Translations under genes and position numbers: made by a program
Shown here: positions 37,696 to 46,320 of the stretch, one piece after another
Position numbering within the stretch: the first letter of the stretch is position 1
Layout: each line of letters opens with the position of its first letter
Source of the DNA: Enterococcus silesiacus
GTDB taxonomy: Bacteria > Bacillota > Bacilli > Lactobacillales > Enterococcaceae
NCBI GenBank assembly: GCA_001465115.1
Contig: CP013614.1
Coordinates: 372,001-436,000 of the forward strand
DNA: 64,000 bases
Direction: 5' to 3'
Notes under the pieces: generated by a model
The model's database searches: none
Told to the model about the DNA's origin: nothing
What the model saw: the letters and a program-made list of their open reading frames with translations, nothing else

Positions 37696-38165
37696 TGAAA
37701 GGAATAGTTGTTTTTAAACACAAAGAAAATTTTTCTCGATTATCTGATGTTTTCAAAGCAATAGGAAATATAGAAAATGAATATAACTGGTTAATTACAA
37801 ATAGCGAGTTTGTATCACAAAATGATACACCTTTTTTCAATGAATCATATACATGGATAAAGGGAGAAAAACTTTCTGAATTAATAAGTAAGGATGATGG
37901 TTATTGGATTTGGGGAGTATTTTCTGCTTTTGAAAAAAATATTAAAAAGGAAGAAGTGCTAACTTATCCATTACCATTTGCAAATGGATATAAAGGATTT
38001 TGGGAAGTACCGTTGACTTTGCAAAATCCTCTGGCAGAGTTTGAGATAGTAGAATGGGATGGAAATACACTGATTGTAATAAGTAAGAATGATAAAATAA
38101 TTGACAGTTTAAAAAAATATTATCCATTCGCTTGTGATTTAGAAAAGTATAATAGTGAAGACTAA
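37692..38165 (+). CDS. DUF2691-like immunity protein, copy 2
   Basis: A 157-residue paralog of the preceding gene. Shared segments: YNWLIT, WIWGVFSAF, LPFANGYKGFW, NPLAEFEIVEWD. The start ATG overlaps the previous stop (ATGATGA), which implies coupled translation. Tandem diverged immunity genes may protect against several variants of one toxin type. Confidence 0.65.
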   Translation: MMKGIVVFKHKENFSRLSDVFKAIGNIENEYNWLITNSEFVSQNDTPFFNESYTWIKGEKLSELISKDDGYWIWGVFSAFEKNIKKEEVLTYPLPFANGYKGFWEVPLTLQNPLAEFEIVEWDGNTLIVISKNDKIIDSLKKYYPFACDLEKYNSED

Positions 38166-38242
38166 TTTCAATTATTAAAGAATGCAATGTTGAAAGGAAT
38201 AGTTATGAGTAGATTAGAGAGTCAAAGATATTTCTTTATTCT

Positions 38243-38287
38243 ACTTTTCCTATAAAAATACTGAGACATATATGCCGCTAAAATAGT
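38243..38287 (+). pseudogene. Tiny toxin 3' remnant
   Basis: Fifteen codons ending in ETYMPLK and a TAG, similar to the DAHIPLK end of the tip at 34516, and directly upstream of another immunity-like gene. It is too short to be sure. Confidence 0.35.
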
Positions 38288-38302
38288 AGGAGGATAGTTT
38301 TT

Positions 38303-38743
38303 ATGTTGAAAACCCCATTAGGAAATATTCGATTATTTGAAAATAATATAGAAAAGAAATATAGCTATAAAGCACTAAAAGTTAATAGTAAAAATTATTC
38401 AGTTGATAAACGAATCAGTATTACATTGAAACTTACTCAAAATCTTGAAAATGTAAAGTTCATCGTAGATATTGATGAAAATGAAGTGATAAAAAGTGAA
38501 ATTGAATCCGGAGAAAATTTATCATTAATAAGTTTTTTTAAAGGTAATTTAAAATTGAGTATAGGAACGGTAGGGGATATTATTGGTGTTGATTATTTCT
38601 ATTTGGATAATGGAATGGACTTAACCCTCAATAAAGAGACTAATATTAAGGAAATAATATTTTATGTAGCTTGGCTCAACATGGGAAATACAGAAGAGGA
38701 ATCTATTTTTACTTGGTTTGCTGCTGATCCAACATTAGATTAG
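38303..38743 (+). CDS. Stand-alone immunity-like protein
   Basis: A 146-residue protein (MLKTPLGNIRLFEN...FTWFAADPTLD), acidic and beta-rich in appearance, preceded by AGGAGGA. No family is recognised. It lies 15 nt after a probable toxin 3' remnant, the same arrangement as the other immunity genes here, and that is the only evidence for its role. Confidence 0.5.
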   Translation: MLKTPLGNIRLFENNIEKKYSYKALKVNSKNYSVDKRISITLKLTQNLENVKFIVDIDENEVIKSEIESGENLSLISFFKGNLKLSIGTVGDIIGVDYFYLDNGMDLTLNKETNIKEIIFYVAWLNMGNTEEESIFTWFAADPTLD

Positions 38744-38882
38744 TAATAAGTTTAAATATAGATAAAGACTCTATCAATTTTATTTTAAACAAAAAAATGA
38801 TACTACAGAGAATATAATACACAAAATGACCATTGCCGAAATAAGAAAAAATCTTGAGTAAATCTAGCTGATTTTTAATTGA

Positions 38883-39022
38883 AAAATAGAGTTTGAAAAT
38901 CCAGAATAATGGAACAAATCATGGTGGAAGTTCCTGAGAAAATCCTAAAAACAACAAAGGTTTTGAAAAAAGGAAAGGGAGAAGGCACTTATGATGAAAA
39001 AGGAAACAAATTTAGAGATTAG
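38883..39022 (+). pseudogene. Remnant of another toxin 3' end
   Basis: Broken frames read IQNNGTNHGGSS then a stop and, in another frame, KTTKVLKKGKGEGTYDEKGN and KFRD then TAG at 39020. NNGTNHGGS and TYDEKGN strings are typical of toxin tips. The end overlaps the start of the next gene by about 30 nt. Confidence 0.5.
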
Positions 39023-39647
39023 ACTTGAAGATGGTACTATTCCAATGATTCAACCAATCAATAGTGATACTGTGAGTATTGATAGCAAGTTATGGAATCT
39101 ATATACTCAATCTGAAGATTACAATGAGCTGTTTAGCACAGCTAAAAAAATGTATATAAAAGTTGCACTAGATATTTTTAATAAGCCGATGACCAATGAA
39201 GATCCGCGGTTAAATTTACTTTCAAATGACTACTTCAAACTAAATCAAGAAACTAAATTTCTTTGTTTTATAAAAAAAGTTTTTGAATTAAATAAAGAAA
39301 AGTGCTACATCGATCTTGGAACTTTTGAAAATAATCAAACCTTAATGGAGTTTCTGATAAACCAAGAGAAACACTTAGATCAAATAGATAAATATATCTT
39401 GTTAAATCAAATTGAGATTCTAAAGACTAGTAAAAATACTATTTATTTAATAGATGATCTTAATCTATTAACTATGTTTTTTAAAGGTTTTTTAAGAGAA
39501 TGTTTGTGGAGCAGTTTATATTTTAATACTGTTCCTTTAATTATAAAAACAAATTATGACATCAGTTTACCGTTAGTTTTTCAGAATGAAGAAGATAAAA
39601 AAAGGTACGAAAAAATTGCAAATGAGAGTGGGTTGTTCTTTTTGTAG
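38991..39647 (+). CDS. Immunity-like protein of unknown family
   Basis: A 218-residue soluble, helical, acidic protein (MMKKETNLEIRLEDGTIPMI...). GGGAGAAGG lies upstream; the ATG at 38994 is an equally good start. It overlaps a toxin 3' remnant, suggesting a coupled toxin-immunity pair whose toxin has decayed. No family is recognised. Confidence 0.5.
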   Translation: MMKKETNLEIRLEDGTIPMIQPINSDTVSIDSKLWNLYTQSEDYNELFSTAKKMYIKVALDIFNKPMTNEDPRLNLLSNDYFKLNQETKFLCFIKKVFELNKEKCYIDLGTFENNQTLMEFLINQEKHLDQIDKYILLNQIEILKTSKNTIYLIDDLNLLTMFFKGFLRECLWSSLYFNTVPLIIKTNYDISLPLVFQNEEDKKRYEKIANESGLFFL

Positions 39648-39774
39648 TCTAAATGAATTTACAAGCGTATGAAACAAAGACGAAAGAGATAAAAATTATA
39701 TTTAAACTTAGTGTTGGAAGTTACTTGTTCGAAATATTGACTGTATAAGTTTAAAATAAAAGGGGTTGTTGTAT

Positions 39775-40317
39775 ATGGATTTTGAATCACATAGAAAATT
39801 TCTAATAGACGATATGCTACTATATGAACCGATCATAAAAAGAAAATTATTATTGTTTATTAATAAATTGATTTGGAAATTCACTAGTTGCTTACTGTTA
39901 TCAATATTATTATTCAATCTATATTATTTTGTATTTGGATGGAAAAGTATAATATCAAATATCTTTACTGGAACTCTAATCGTTCTTTCATTAGTCTTTT
40001 TGATCAAGTTACTACAAGTTAAATCGTTGATAACAAATAACTATCATACTTGGGCAACGACAAAACTTAAACTAATTATGGTTTCTGAGTTGGATTGGTA
40101 TTCAGATGATAACTACTTATATAATAAACTTGTAGTTGGAAAAAAAGAGAAGACTATAAGTATACAAAGAAAATCGTTAAGATTATTGAAATCAAAGGAG
40201 AAAGGGTGCTATTTTATTTGTGAAGAAATGGACTTCAATAAGATGTATACTTTTTCTTCAAAAGAACTATTTATAGGACAACTATCAGAAGCTGCAGTAA
40301 TGAAGACTTTATGTTGA
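39775..40317 (+). CDS. Small membrane protein of unknown function
   Basis: A 180-residue protein with two adjacent hydrophobic segments (about 30-52 and 58-78) and a C-terminal soluble domain facing one side. The ATG at 39775 follows AAAGGGG; a TTG at 39766 overlaps that site. It lies at the end of the immunity gene string. Some immunity proteins are small membrane proteins, but nothing else supports that here. Confidence 0.5.
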   Translation: MDFESHRKFLIDDMLLYEPIIKRKLLLFINKLIWKFTSCLLLSILLFNLYYFVFGWKSIISNIFTGTLIVLSLVFLIKLLQVKSLITNNYHTWATTKLKLIMVSELDWYSDDNYLYNKLVVGKKEKTISIQRKSLRLLKSKEKGCYFICEEMDFNKMYTFSSKELFIGQLSEAAVMKTLC

Positions 40318-40334
40318 AGCTGTATTGAATACTA

Positions 40335-40388
40335 AGAGAGCACATGCAACTATCAGAAAAAAACTGATAATTGCATGTACTCTTTTTT
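40335..40388 (+). terminator. Terminator closing the toxin/immunity region
   Basis: A long stem AGAG-CACATGCAA-TATCAG / CTGATA-TTGCATGT-CTCT is followed by TTTTTT. Confidence 0.85.
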
Positions 40389-40424
40389 ATTTATCTATTT
40401 TTAAAACTTAAAAAGTTGTTCCCC

Positions 40425-40453
40425 TTTACAAAAGGAACGTACGTTCGTATAAT
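40425..40453 (+). promoter_or_regulatory. SOS promoter with LexA box
   Basis: TTTACA (40425-40430), a 17-nt spacer and TATAAT (40448-40453). The spacer holds the perfect palindrome GAACGTACGTTC (40435-40446), which fits the Gram-positive LexA/DinR box GAAC-N4-GTTC. The gene should be repressed until DNA damage. Confidence 0.85.
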
Positions 40454-40485
40454 TGGTTATGGAATAGAATAAGGAGAGGATAGCT

Positions 40486-41784
40486 ATGATTTTTGATTAT
40501 AAAAAAGAACCTAGAAGAGTGCTTTTTTGTATTGATGTAAAATCTTTTTATGCTTCGGTCGAATGTGTGGCTAGAGGTTATGATCCACTTGAAAAAATGC
40601 TGGTTGTGATGAGTCACGCTGAAAATACTGGCGGTCTTGTTCTGGCCTCTTCTCCAAAAGCAAAAGAAGTGCTGGGAATCACCAATGTGACACGCAAATA
40701 CGATGTGCCCAATCATCCAGATTTAATGATCGTACCGCCGCGGATGAATGAATATATCAAAGAAAACATGAAAATCAATGAGCTCTACAAAGAATATGTT
40801 GCAGAGGAAGATTTACATATTTATTCGATCGATGAATCTTTTTTAGATGTAAGTGCCAGTTGGAAATTGTTTGGTCAAACACCAAGAGCCGTGGCTAAAA
40901 TCATCCAACAAAGAATTAAAAAAGAGACAGGCTTAGCGATCACAGTTGGAATTGGTGATAATCCTTTATTAGCTAAATTAGCGATGGATATCGAAGCGAA
41001 ACACAATGAAGAGCGGTTAGCTGAGTGGCATTATGAAGATGTTCCTGAAAAAGTTTGGCGTATTGAATCAATGACGGATATGTGGGGGATCGGTCACCGT
41101 TTAGCCAAACGTTTAAACAATTTAGCCATTCGATCCGTGTATGATTTAGCTCATGCAGATATAAACAGTCTCAAAAGAAATTTAGGGATCATTGGTGAAC
41201 AGTTATATGCCCATGCACATGGCATCGACCGCAGTCGTTTATCTGAAAAATACATACCAGAAGAACGTTCCTATAACAATTCTCAGATTTTGATGCGGGA
41301 TTATCTGAGGCAAGATGAGATAGAAGTTGTGATCAGAGAAATGGCGGAACAAGTGGCAGCGCGTCTTAGAAAAGCCCATTGTCAGACGGAATGTGTTCAT
41401 TTATCTGTGGGCTTTTCTAAAGCGGGTTCGTCAGGCGGTTTTGGTTTTTCAAGACAAATGAAGGTCCCTTTAACAAACAGCAGCAAATTATTGATCGAAT
41501 ACTGTTTGACGATCTTTAGGCAGCATTGGCACGGAGAAGAAGTACGACATATTGGAATTACGTATTCCAAACTGAATTACAATACTTATGTACAATTGGA
41601 TTTATTTCATGAACCAGATGAGCAAATGAAGGAACTAAAACTAGATCAGCTAATCGACGAAATTCGGCAGCGCTTTGGCTATGTTTCGTTGGTGCACGCA
41701 AGTTCTGTTTCATCTGGCGGTACAGCAATTTCAAGAGCATCATTAGTTGGAGGACATGCAGGGGGAATGGAGGGCTTGCAATGA
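40486..41784 (+). CDS. Y-family translesion DNA polymerase (UmuC/UvrX-like)
   Basis: A 432-residue error-prone polymerase that copies damaged DNA. Catalytic motifs: FCIDVKSFYASVEC (first Asp), YSIDESFLDV (Asp-Glu pair) and VGIGDNPLLAKLAMD in the palm, then an HhH-like stretch (MWGIGHRLAKRLNNL) and the little-finger domain. It resembles UvrX/YqjW rather than DinB, as it pairs with a YolD-like gene. AAGGAGAGG precedes the ATG. The promoter carries a LexA box. Such pairs are often on plasmids or prophages, but no phage genes are near. Confidence 0.9.
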   Translation: MIFDYKKEPRRVLFCIDVKSFYASVECVARGYDPLEKMLVVMSHAENTGGLVLASSPKAKEVLGITNVTRKYDVPNHPDLMIVPPRMNEYIKENMKINELYKEYVAEEDLHIYSIDESFLDVSASWKLFGQTPRAVAKIIQQRIKKETGLAITVGIGDNPLLAKLAMDIEAKHNEERLAEWHYEDVPEKVWRIESMTDMWGIGHRLAKRLNNLAIRSVYDLAHADINSLKRNLGIIGEQLYAHAHGIDRSRLSEKYIPEERSYNNSQILMRDYLRQDEIEVVIREMAEQVAARLRKAHCQTECVHLSVGFSKAGSSGGFGFSRQMKVPLTNSSKLLIEYCLTIFRQHWHGEEVRHIGITYSKLNYNTYVQLDLFHEPDEQMKELKLDQLIDEIRQRFGYVSLVHASSVSSGGTAISRASLVGGHAGGMEGLQ

Positions 41785-42122
41785 GTAAAGAGCGAGATTA
41801 TTATTTTGAACAGTATCAAGATCGAAAAATGAAAAAGTGGGCAGGGTTTTATTTATCTGAACATACCGCAATAATTGAACAAGAGAAAAAAATACGACCA
41901 GCTGAAAAGAAAATCCAAATGAGCTGGTCAGAAATCGATGAGGTATTAGCTCAGGCTTTTCAAAATCAAGTTGAAGTGAGGATTCAAAAAGAAGAACTGG
42001 ATTGTGAAGGAAATTATGGAGCAGATATTATTGGCATGATTCAAGGACATGATGAGTTGGGAATTTATGTAGGGGGTCATAAGATTGGGTACGATGAAAT
42101 TCGCCATGTCCAGTTATACTAA
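41781..42122 (+). CDS. YolD-like protein
   Basis: A 113-residue protein whose start overlaps the polymerase stop (ATGA). The N-terminal DRKMKKWAGFYLSEHT matches the YolD-like pattern, a family that commonly follows UmuC/UvrX genes in Firmicutes and is thought to act in the SOS response. It is translationally coupled to the polymerase. Confidence 0.75.
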   Translation: MSKERDYYFEQYQDRKMKKWAGFYLSEHTAIIEQEKKIRPAEKKIQMSWSEIDEVLAQAFQNQVEVRIQKEELDCEGNYGADIIGMIQGHDELGIYVGGHKIGYDEIRHVQLY

Positions 42123-42124
42123 AG

Positions 42125-42169
42125 AAAACCCTCTAACTTTATAGACAAGGCTAAAGTTAGAGGGTTTTT
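42125..42169. terminator. Bidirectional terminator
   Basis: A 17-bp stem (42125-42141 with 42152-42168) flanked by A-run and T-run. It serves the polymerase operon and the convergent YdcF-type gene. Confidence 0.88.
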
Positions 42170-42174
42170 CAGTT

Positions 42175-43389
42175 TTAACGGTGAGTAACGAGAAAGAATT
42201 CAGCTAATGAGAATAAAATCATCATTACCGCAATTAGACCACACATGATCAAATGACGACGTTTATGCATCATCACGATCGCAATAAATTCTCTTAAAAA
42301 GGCATTCGGCAAAAAGTAGAAGGCTGTTCGAGCACCGATACCGTCCGCTTTTAGATTAGCCATTTTGGCAAAAAGACCAGCACGGAATAGATGAAAATTA
42401 TTAGTCGTAAAAATTGCTCGGAAATCAGTTCCTCCAAAATCTTGTTCCATAATTTCTTTTGAAAAGCGCATGTTCTCTAAAGTATTTTTAGAATTAGTTT
42501 CAACTAAAATAGCATCTTCTGGAATCCCTTTTTCAAGGGCGTACTGTTTCATTGCAATACTTTCAGCGATATGTTCATCGTCACCTTTACCACCAGACAT
42601 CAGGATTTTAGGTGGGCTTAAAGTGGCATCGGACTGAGCTTTATAAAATTGGATTGCTTTTTCGATCCGTTTACCTAAAAGTGGTGGAACTGTTTTCCCG
42701 TCGATTAAACCTGAACCTAAGACAATGATGTAATCTTGAGTATATTTAGGCTGATTAAATTGGTAAATAATCGAGATCGTTAAAAAATTATAGAACACGA
42801 TAGAAAAATAAAACATGATAAATGGTAAAATTCCAAATAATAGAGAAGCCCACTGTGGCAAGATTCGGGCTGAATAATAATTAAAAATCAGAAAAGCTGT
42901 CAAGCCGATGGCTAAAAGTAAAGTTAATAAATTTGCGAAAGAATGCCCTTCTTTACGCAAAACAACGATTGCATTCCAATACAAGAAAGCAAGTAAAGCA
43001 TAGAGTCCGATCAATAACAACAGTAATAAGAAAAAGACTGTTGTCATCGCTAAAATAAATAGTAATGGGTCGGATGTTCTAAAAAGCAAAGAGCCCAAAT
43101 AAGTCATCCCGACCACTAAAAATAAATTAAAAACCAATCCGTTGACTAACCTACGTTTTTCTTTAAAATAACAAAAAAGAAAAAATAACAGAAAGCTTGA
43201 TGGAATCAAAAAATAATACGTATGAAGTTGTACTTCTAAAAAAATGACATAAATAATAAAACAAAGTGAAAACCAAAGTAACTCAAAAAATTTCCAATTT
43301 TGATTGAGCTTTTTTTTCCGCCATTTTGGGATGATAAATACACCAATAAGATAAATAATCCCGATGATAATGCTAAAATAATTCCCCAT
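42175..43389 (-). CDS. YdcF/SanA-type DUF218 membrane protein
   Basis: A 404-residue protein with about seven to eight membrane segments in the first 210 residues, a C-terminal DUF218 domain (VLGSGLIDGKTVPPLLGKRI, LMSGGKGDDEHIAES, ETNSKNTLENM) and a last membrane segment. DUF218 proteins (YdcF, SanA, ElyC) act in envelope processes; the reaction is not known. GAAGGAG is 8 nt before the ATG. Confidence 0.82.
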   Translation of the reverse strand: MGNYFSIIIGIIYLIGVFIIPKWRKKKLNQNWKFFELLWFSLCFIIYVIFLEVQLHTYYFLIPSSFLLFFLFCYFKEKRRLVNGLVFNLFLVVGMTYLGSLLFRTSDPLLFILAMTTVFFLLLLLLIGLYALLAFLYWNAIVVLRKEGHSFANLLTLLLAIGLTAFLIFNYYSARILPQWASLLFGILPFIMFYFSIVFYNFLTISIIYQFNQPKYTQDYIIVLGSGLIDGKTVPPLLGKRIEKAIQFYKAQSDATLSPPKILMSGGKGDDEHIAESIAMKQYALEKGIPEDAILVETNSKNTLENMRFSKEIMEQDFGGTDFRAIFTTNNFHLFRAGLFAKMANLKADGIGARTAFYFLPNAFLREFIAIVMMHKRRHLIMCGLIAVMMILFSLAEFFLVTHR

Positions 43390-43520
43390 AATAGAACTCC
43401 TTCAATAAATGATTTCATATTTAGTATAACGAAAAATAAGAGAAAAAAGAACTACAAACCTTAAGAAAATGTAAATAGCCTATGGTTTAAGTAAATCAGC
43501 ACAGCATAGAGAAAAAAATT

Positions 43521-43552
43521 AGAGTGCACTTGGGACTCCCAACTACACTCTA
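43521..43552 (-). terminator. Terminator of the sensor kinase gene
   Basis: AGAGTG / CACTCT arms with an inner TTGGGA / TCCCAA stem; a T-run follows on the minus strand (43511-43518). Confidence 0.75.
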
Positions 43553-43560
43553 AAATAAAC

Positions 43561-45411
43561 CTATTTAGAAGAACGAACTGGAAATGTGATAAAAAAGCTA
43601 GTTCCATTTCCTTCTTCGGAAACTAATGAAAGATGCCATTCGTATTTGGCAACGATTGAAGTCACTGCGAAAAGACCTAATCCAGTACCTTCATCAGCGG
43701 ATTTCGTTGTAAAGAAGGGTTCAAATATTTTCTCTTGTAATTCTTCTGGGATGCCTGGACCATTATCAGAAATTTCCAATGTAACAAAGTCGTCAATTAG
43801 ATTCGTCTGATGACTATTTTTCTTCAGCAGTGCAGTCAATTCTTTTGAAGTAGGTGAAACTGTGATCTGAATCTGCTGCTGCTTATTTGAATTTTCTTTT
43901 GTGGCTTGGTAGGCATTCGTGATCAAGTTGTAGATCAAATTTTGTAAATCAGTTTCTTCTAATTTAGTGGTTCCAAGATTTTCCTGAATGGTTAAAGAAA
44001 GTTGCACTTTTTTAGGAATAATTTCTCCAATTAAGTGAGTAGCAACACCGATGGCAGCAGAAATATCGATCCATTCCTGAACACTTTTTTGAGGTTTAGA
44101 AAAGCGTAGGACATTTGACGACAGCTGTTTTCCTTTTTGGGCAGAATGAAGGATTTCTTCCAAATCTGCTTCTAGTACAGGATCCTCTCTATGTTCTTCC
44201 AATAATAGCTGGGTATTGCCGATAATTGGTGTTAAAAAATTGTTCATATCATGGACGATCGAAGTCGTGAGTAGACCGACAGTTTCCATTTTGTTTCGCT
44301 GATAGAGTTCTAATTCTAATTGATGCTGCATTTTTTGCTGCTTTTGTTTTTCGATCAATTGGCGGTTTTCTGCTTCGATTGTTTCTTTTTTTCTGAAATT
44401 ATGAATAAATAAAGAGCAAATAATGATTAAAAGTAATAATAAAACTAAAAGGAAAGACAAAACGATGACGAAGTTGATGATATCATCATTTCGTTCGTTA
44501 TAATCTGCATTGATCGCAACAACCCAATGAGCAAGACCGACATCAATCCATTCAAAGGCACTTATTTTTAAAACTTCTGTTGGAGTATCTTCATCCCACC
44601 AATAAGATTTATAAGTCAATTTTCCTGAATCATGGTTTAGTTGATAGTTTTCCAGGCGTTTTAAATCAGAATAGTCAAAGTCGGGGTACAGTTTTTCCCG
44701 CCCGTTGATAATATCTAAGCCAACTTGTTGTGCGACAGGATGCATAACCACCGTCATCGAACGATCCTTGATCATTGGGTAGCCCTTATAGCCCAATTCA
44801 AAATCCTGTAGAAAATTTTTGTAAAAGGCTTCTAGATTCAGTGGTAAAATCAAATAACCATCAATGGAACCAGTTGAAGTTCTAATTTCTTGATAAAAAT
44901 TAACATACGCTTTTTTATCGATAAAGTACGAATCACCATTTTGAGCAGTTGGTTTATCCAATAGTTGTTTTAAGGATAAATCATGACTGATAAAGGGACG
45001 AATCGTTTCAGTATCTGCAATCAAGACCTGTTTTTTTTCAGAGTCCCAATGAAAGGCATATAGAGGTGTGCCGCCAGGTTCAATATAAAAGAGCGCATTA
45101 GCTTCATTATTTAAAGAATCAAAAAAGGTATTGAGTGATGAAGCACTGTTTTTTAGGTAAGTCTCCGGATCATCGCTATTTTTTAAATTCCCGTCGATTG
45201 CTAGATAATTAAGCGCTTGATGGCGATTTTTCATAGAAAGCTGGATCACTTTACCAACATATTCTGTCGATTGTAGCAAAAAGTCTTGTCCACTAGCCGT
45301 TGTTGTTTTGCGAATAATGGAAAATCCCCGAATTGCAAAGAAAACGGATACAACAATAAAGATGGTCATCGCTGCGATCATGATGTTTACAATTCTATTT
45401 GTTCGTTTCAT
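43561..45411 (-). CDS. Sensor histidine kinase with extracellular sensing domain
   Basis: A 616-residue membrane kinase. An N-terminal membrane segment (about 10-32), a large external domain (about 35-300, Cache-like with RPFISHDLSLKQ and HPVAQQVG), a second membrane segment (about 310-335), a coiled coil, then HisKA with SIVHDMNNFLTP (phospho-His) and HATPase with LIYNLITNAYQA, ISDNGPGIPEE and GTGLGLFAV. The ATG at 45411 has AAAGGAG at 8 nt. It diverges from a response regulator gene 110 nt away, its presumed partner. The kinase domain is of the NtrB-like HDxxN type rather than the usual OmpR partner type. Confidence 0.85.
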   Translation of the reverse strand: MKRTNRIVNIMIAAMTIFIVVSVFFAIRGFSIIRKTTTASGQDFLLQSTEYVGKVIQLSMKNRHQALNYLAIDGNLKNSDDPETYLKNSASSLNTFFDSLNNEANALFYIEPGGTPLYAFHWDSEKKQVLIADTETIRPFISHDLSLKQLLDKPTAQNGDSYFIDKKAYVNFYQEIRTSTGSIDGYLILPLNLEAFYKNFLQDFELGYKGYPMIKDRSMTVVMHPVAQQVGLDIINGREKLYPDFDYSDLKRLENYQLNHDSGKLTYKSYWWDEDTPTEVLKISAFEWIDVGLAHWVVAINADYNERNDDIINFVIVLSFLLVLLLLLIIICSLFIHNFRKKETIEAENRQLIEKQKQQKMQHQLELELYQRNKMETVGLLTTSIVHDMNNFLTPIIGNTQLLLEEHREDPVLEADLEEILHSAQKGKQLSSNVLRFSKPQKSVQEWIDISAAIGVATHLIGEIIPKKVQLSLTIQENLGTTKLEETDLQNLIYNLITNAYQATKENSNKQQQIQITVSPTSKELTALLKKNSHQTNLIDDFVTLEISDNGPGIPEELQEKIFEPFFTTKSADEGTGLGLFAVTSIVAKYEWHLSLVSEEGNGTSFFITFPVRSSK

Positions 45412-45521
45412 TGGTCTAGCTCCTTTTAAAAGTCTGTTCATATCATAACAAGTTCATGTTGAAATTTAAAGATAATTCCGCTATTGTATAGATAATGGAA
45501 AAAAATAATGAGGTGTACACG

Positions 45522-46238
45522 TTGCGAAATGAAAAAATTTTAGTGGTAGATGACGATCCTGCAATTCGCCGATTGATTTGGAAGTCGCTTCAGTCAACGG
45601 GATTATTGGTTTATCAGAGTGATACGATCGAAAAAACAGTAGATATCATGAACCGAGTAGAGTTTCAATTATTTCTTTTAGATGTCAGTTTAGAACATGA
45701 AAATGACGGCTATCATTTGGCTCAATTGATTCGAGAACGCCAGCCCTTGACACCAATTATCTTTGTTAGTGGGAAAAAAAGCGAGCAAGATATCATCAGT
45801 GGTCTAGAATCTGGTGGGGATGTGTATCTTTCTAAACCTTTTGCACCAGATGTTTTACGAGCGCAAGTCATCAGTACGTTAAATCGAACAGAGCAGTTGT
45901 TGACATTAAGCCAGCATCGAGAAGAAACACTATTGAAAGATGGGATTTTTTCATTTGATAAAAACCAGTACCAATTTACTAAGAATGGTGAAATCGTGAG
46001 CATGACGTCTAAAGAAATTATGATGATTTTATTTTTTATGGAAAATCCCTATCAAGTATTTAGTAAGGAACAGATCTACGCCAGCGTCTGGAGTGATGGA
46101 GACATGGATAAGAATCTGATCACGGTGTACATTAACTATTTGAGAAATAAGATTGAAGATGACCCTAAAAAGCCAAAATATTTACAGACAGTTTGGGGAA
46201 TTGGGTATCTATTTAATCCAGAAGGCAAAGAGGCATGA
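45522..46238 (+). CDS. OmpR/PhoB-type response regulator
   Basis: A 238-residue regulator. Receiver domain (1-115) with acidic pair VVDDDPAIRR, phospho-Asp in LFLLDVSLEH and Lys in LSKPFAPDV; winged-helix effector (about 140-235) with YINYLRNKIEDDP and TVWGIGYLF. The TTG at 45522 follows GAGGTG by 7 nt and gives the normal short N-terminus; the ATG at 45495 probably lies at or before the transcription start. Its partner is the divergent kinase. Adjacent citrate genes make it a candidate regulator of that locus, which is inference. Confidence 0.88.
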   Translation: MRNEKILVVDDDPAIRRLIWKSLQSTGLLVYQSDTIEKTVDIMNRVEFQLFLLDVSLEHENDGYHLAQLIRERQPLTPIIFVSGKKSEQDIISGLESGGDVYLSKPFAPDVLRAQVISTLNRTEQLLTLSQHREETLLKDGIFSFDKNQYQFTKNGEIVSMTSKEIMMILFFMENPYQVFSKEQIYASVWSDGDMDKNLITVYINYLRNKIEDDPKKPKYLQTVWGIGYLFNPEGKEA

Positions 46239-46263
46239 ACTAATAGTTAGCGAATATTTTTAT

Positions 46264-46300
46264 AAAAAAGGTGGTGATCGGTCGTCATCACCTTTTTTGT
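46264..46300. terminator. Bidirectional terminator between response regulator and citG
   Basis: AAAAAAGGTG / CACCTTTTTT arms with an inner TGA / TCA stem, suited to both strands. Confidence 0.8.
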
Positions 46301-46320
46301 ATTTTTTTATTATGTAAAAC

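Noticed and set aside
24033..40317. Prophage or integrative element around the toxin region
   Set aside because: No integrase, transposase, att-like direct repeats or tRNA gene is visible at either side.
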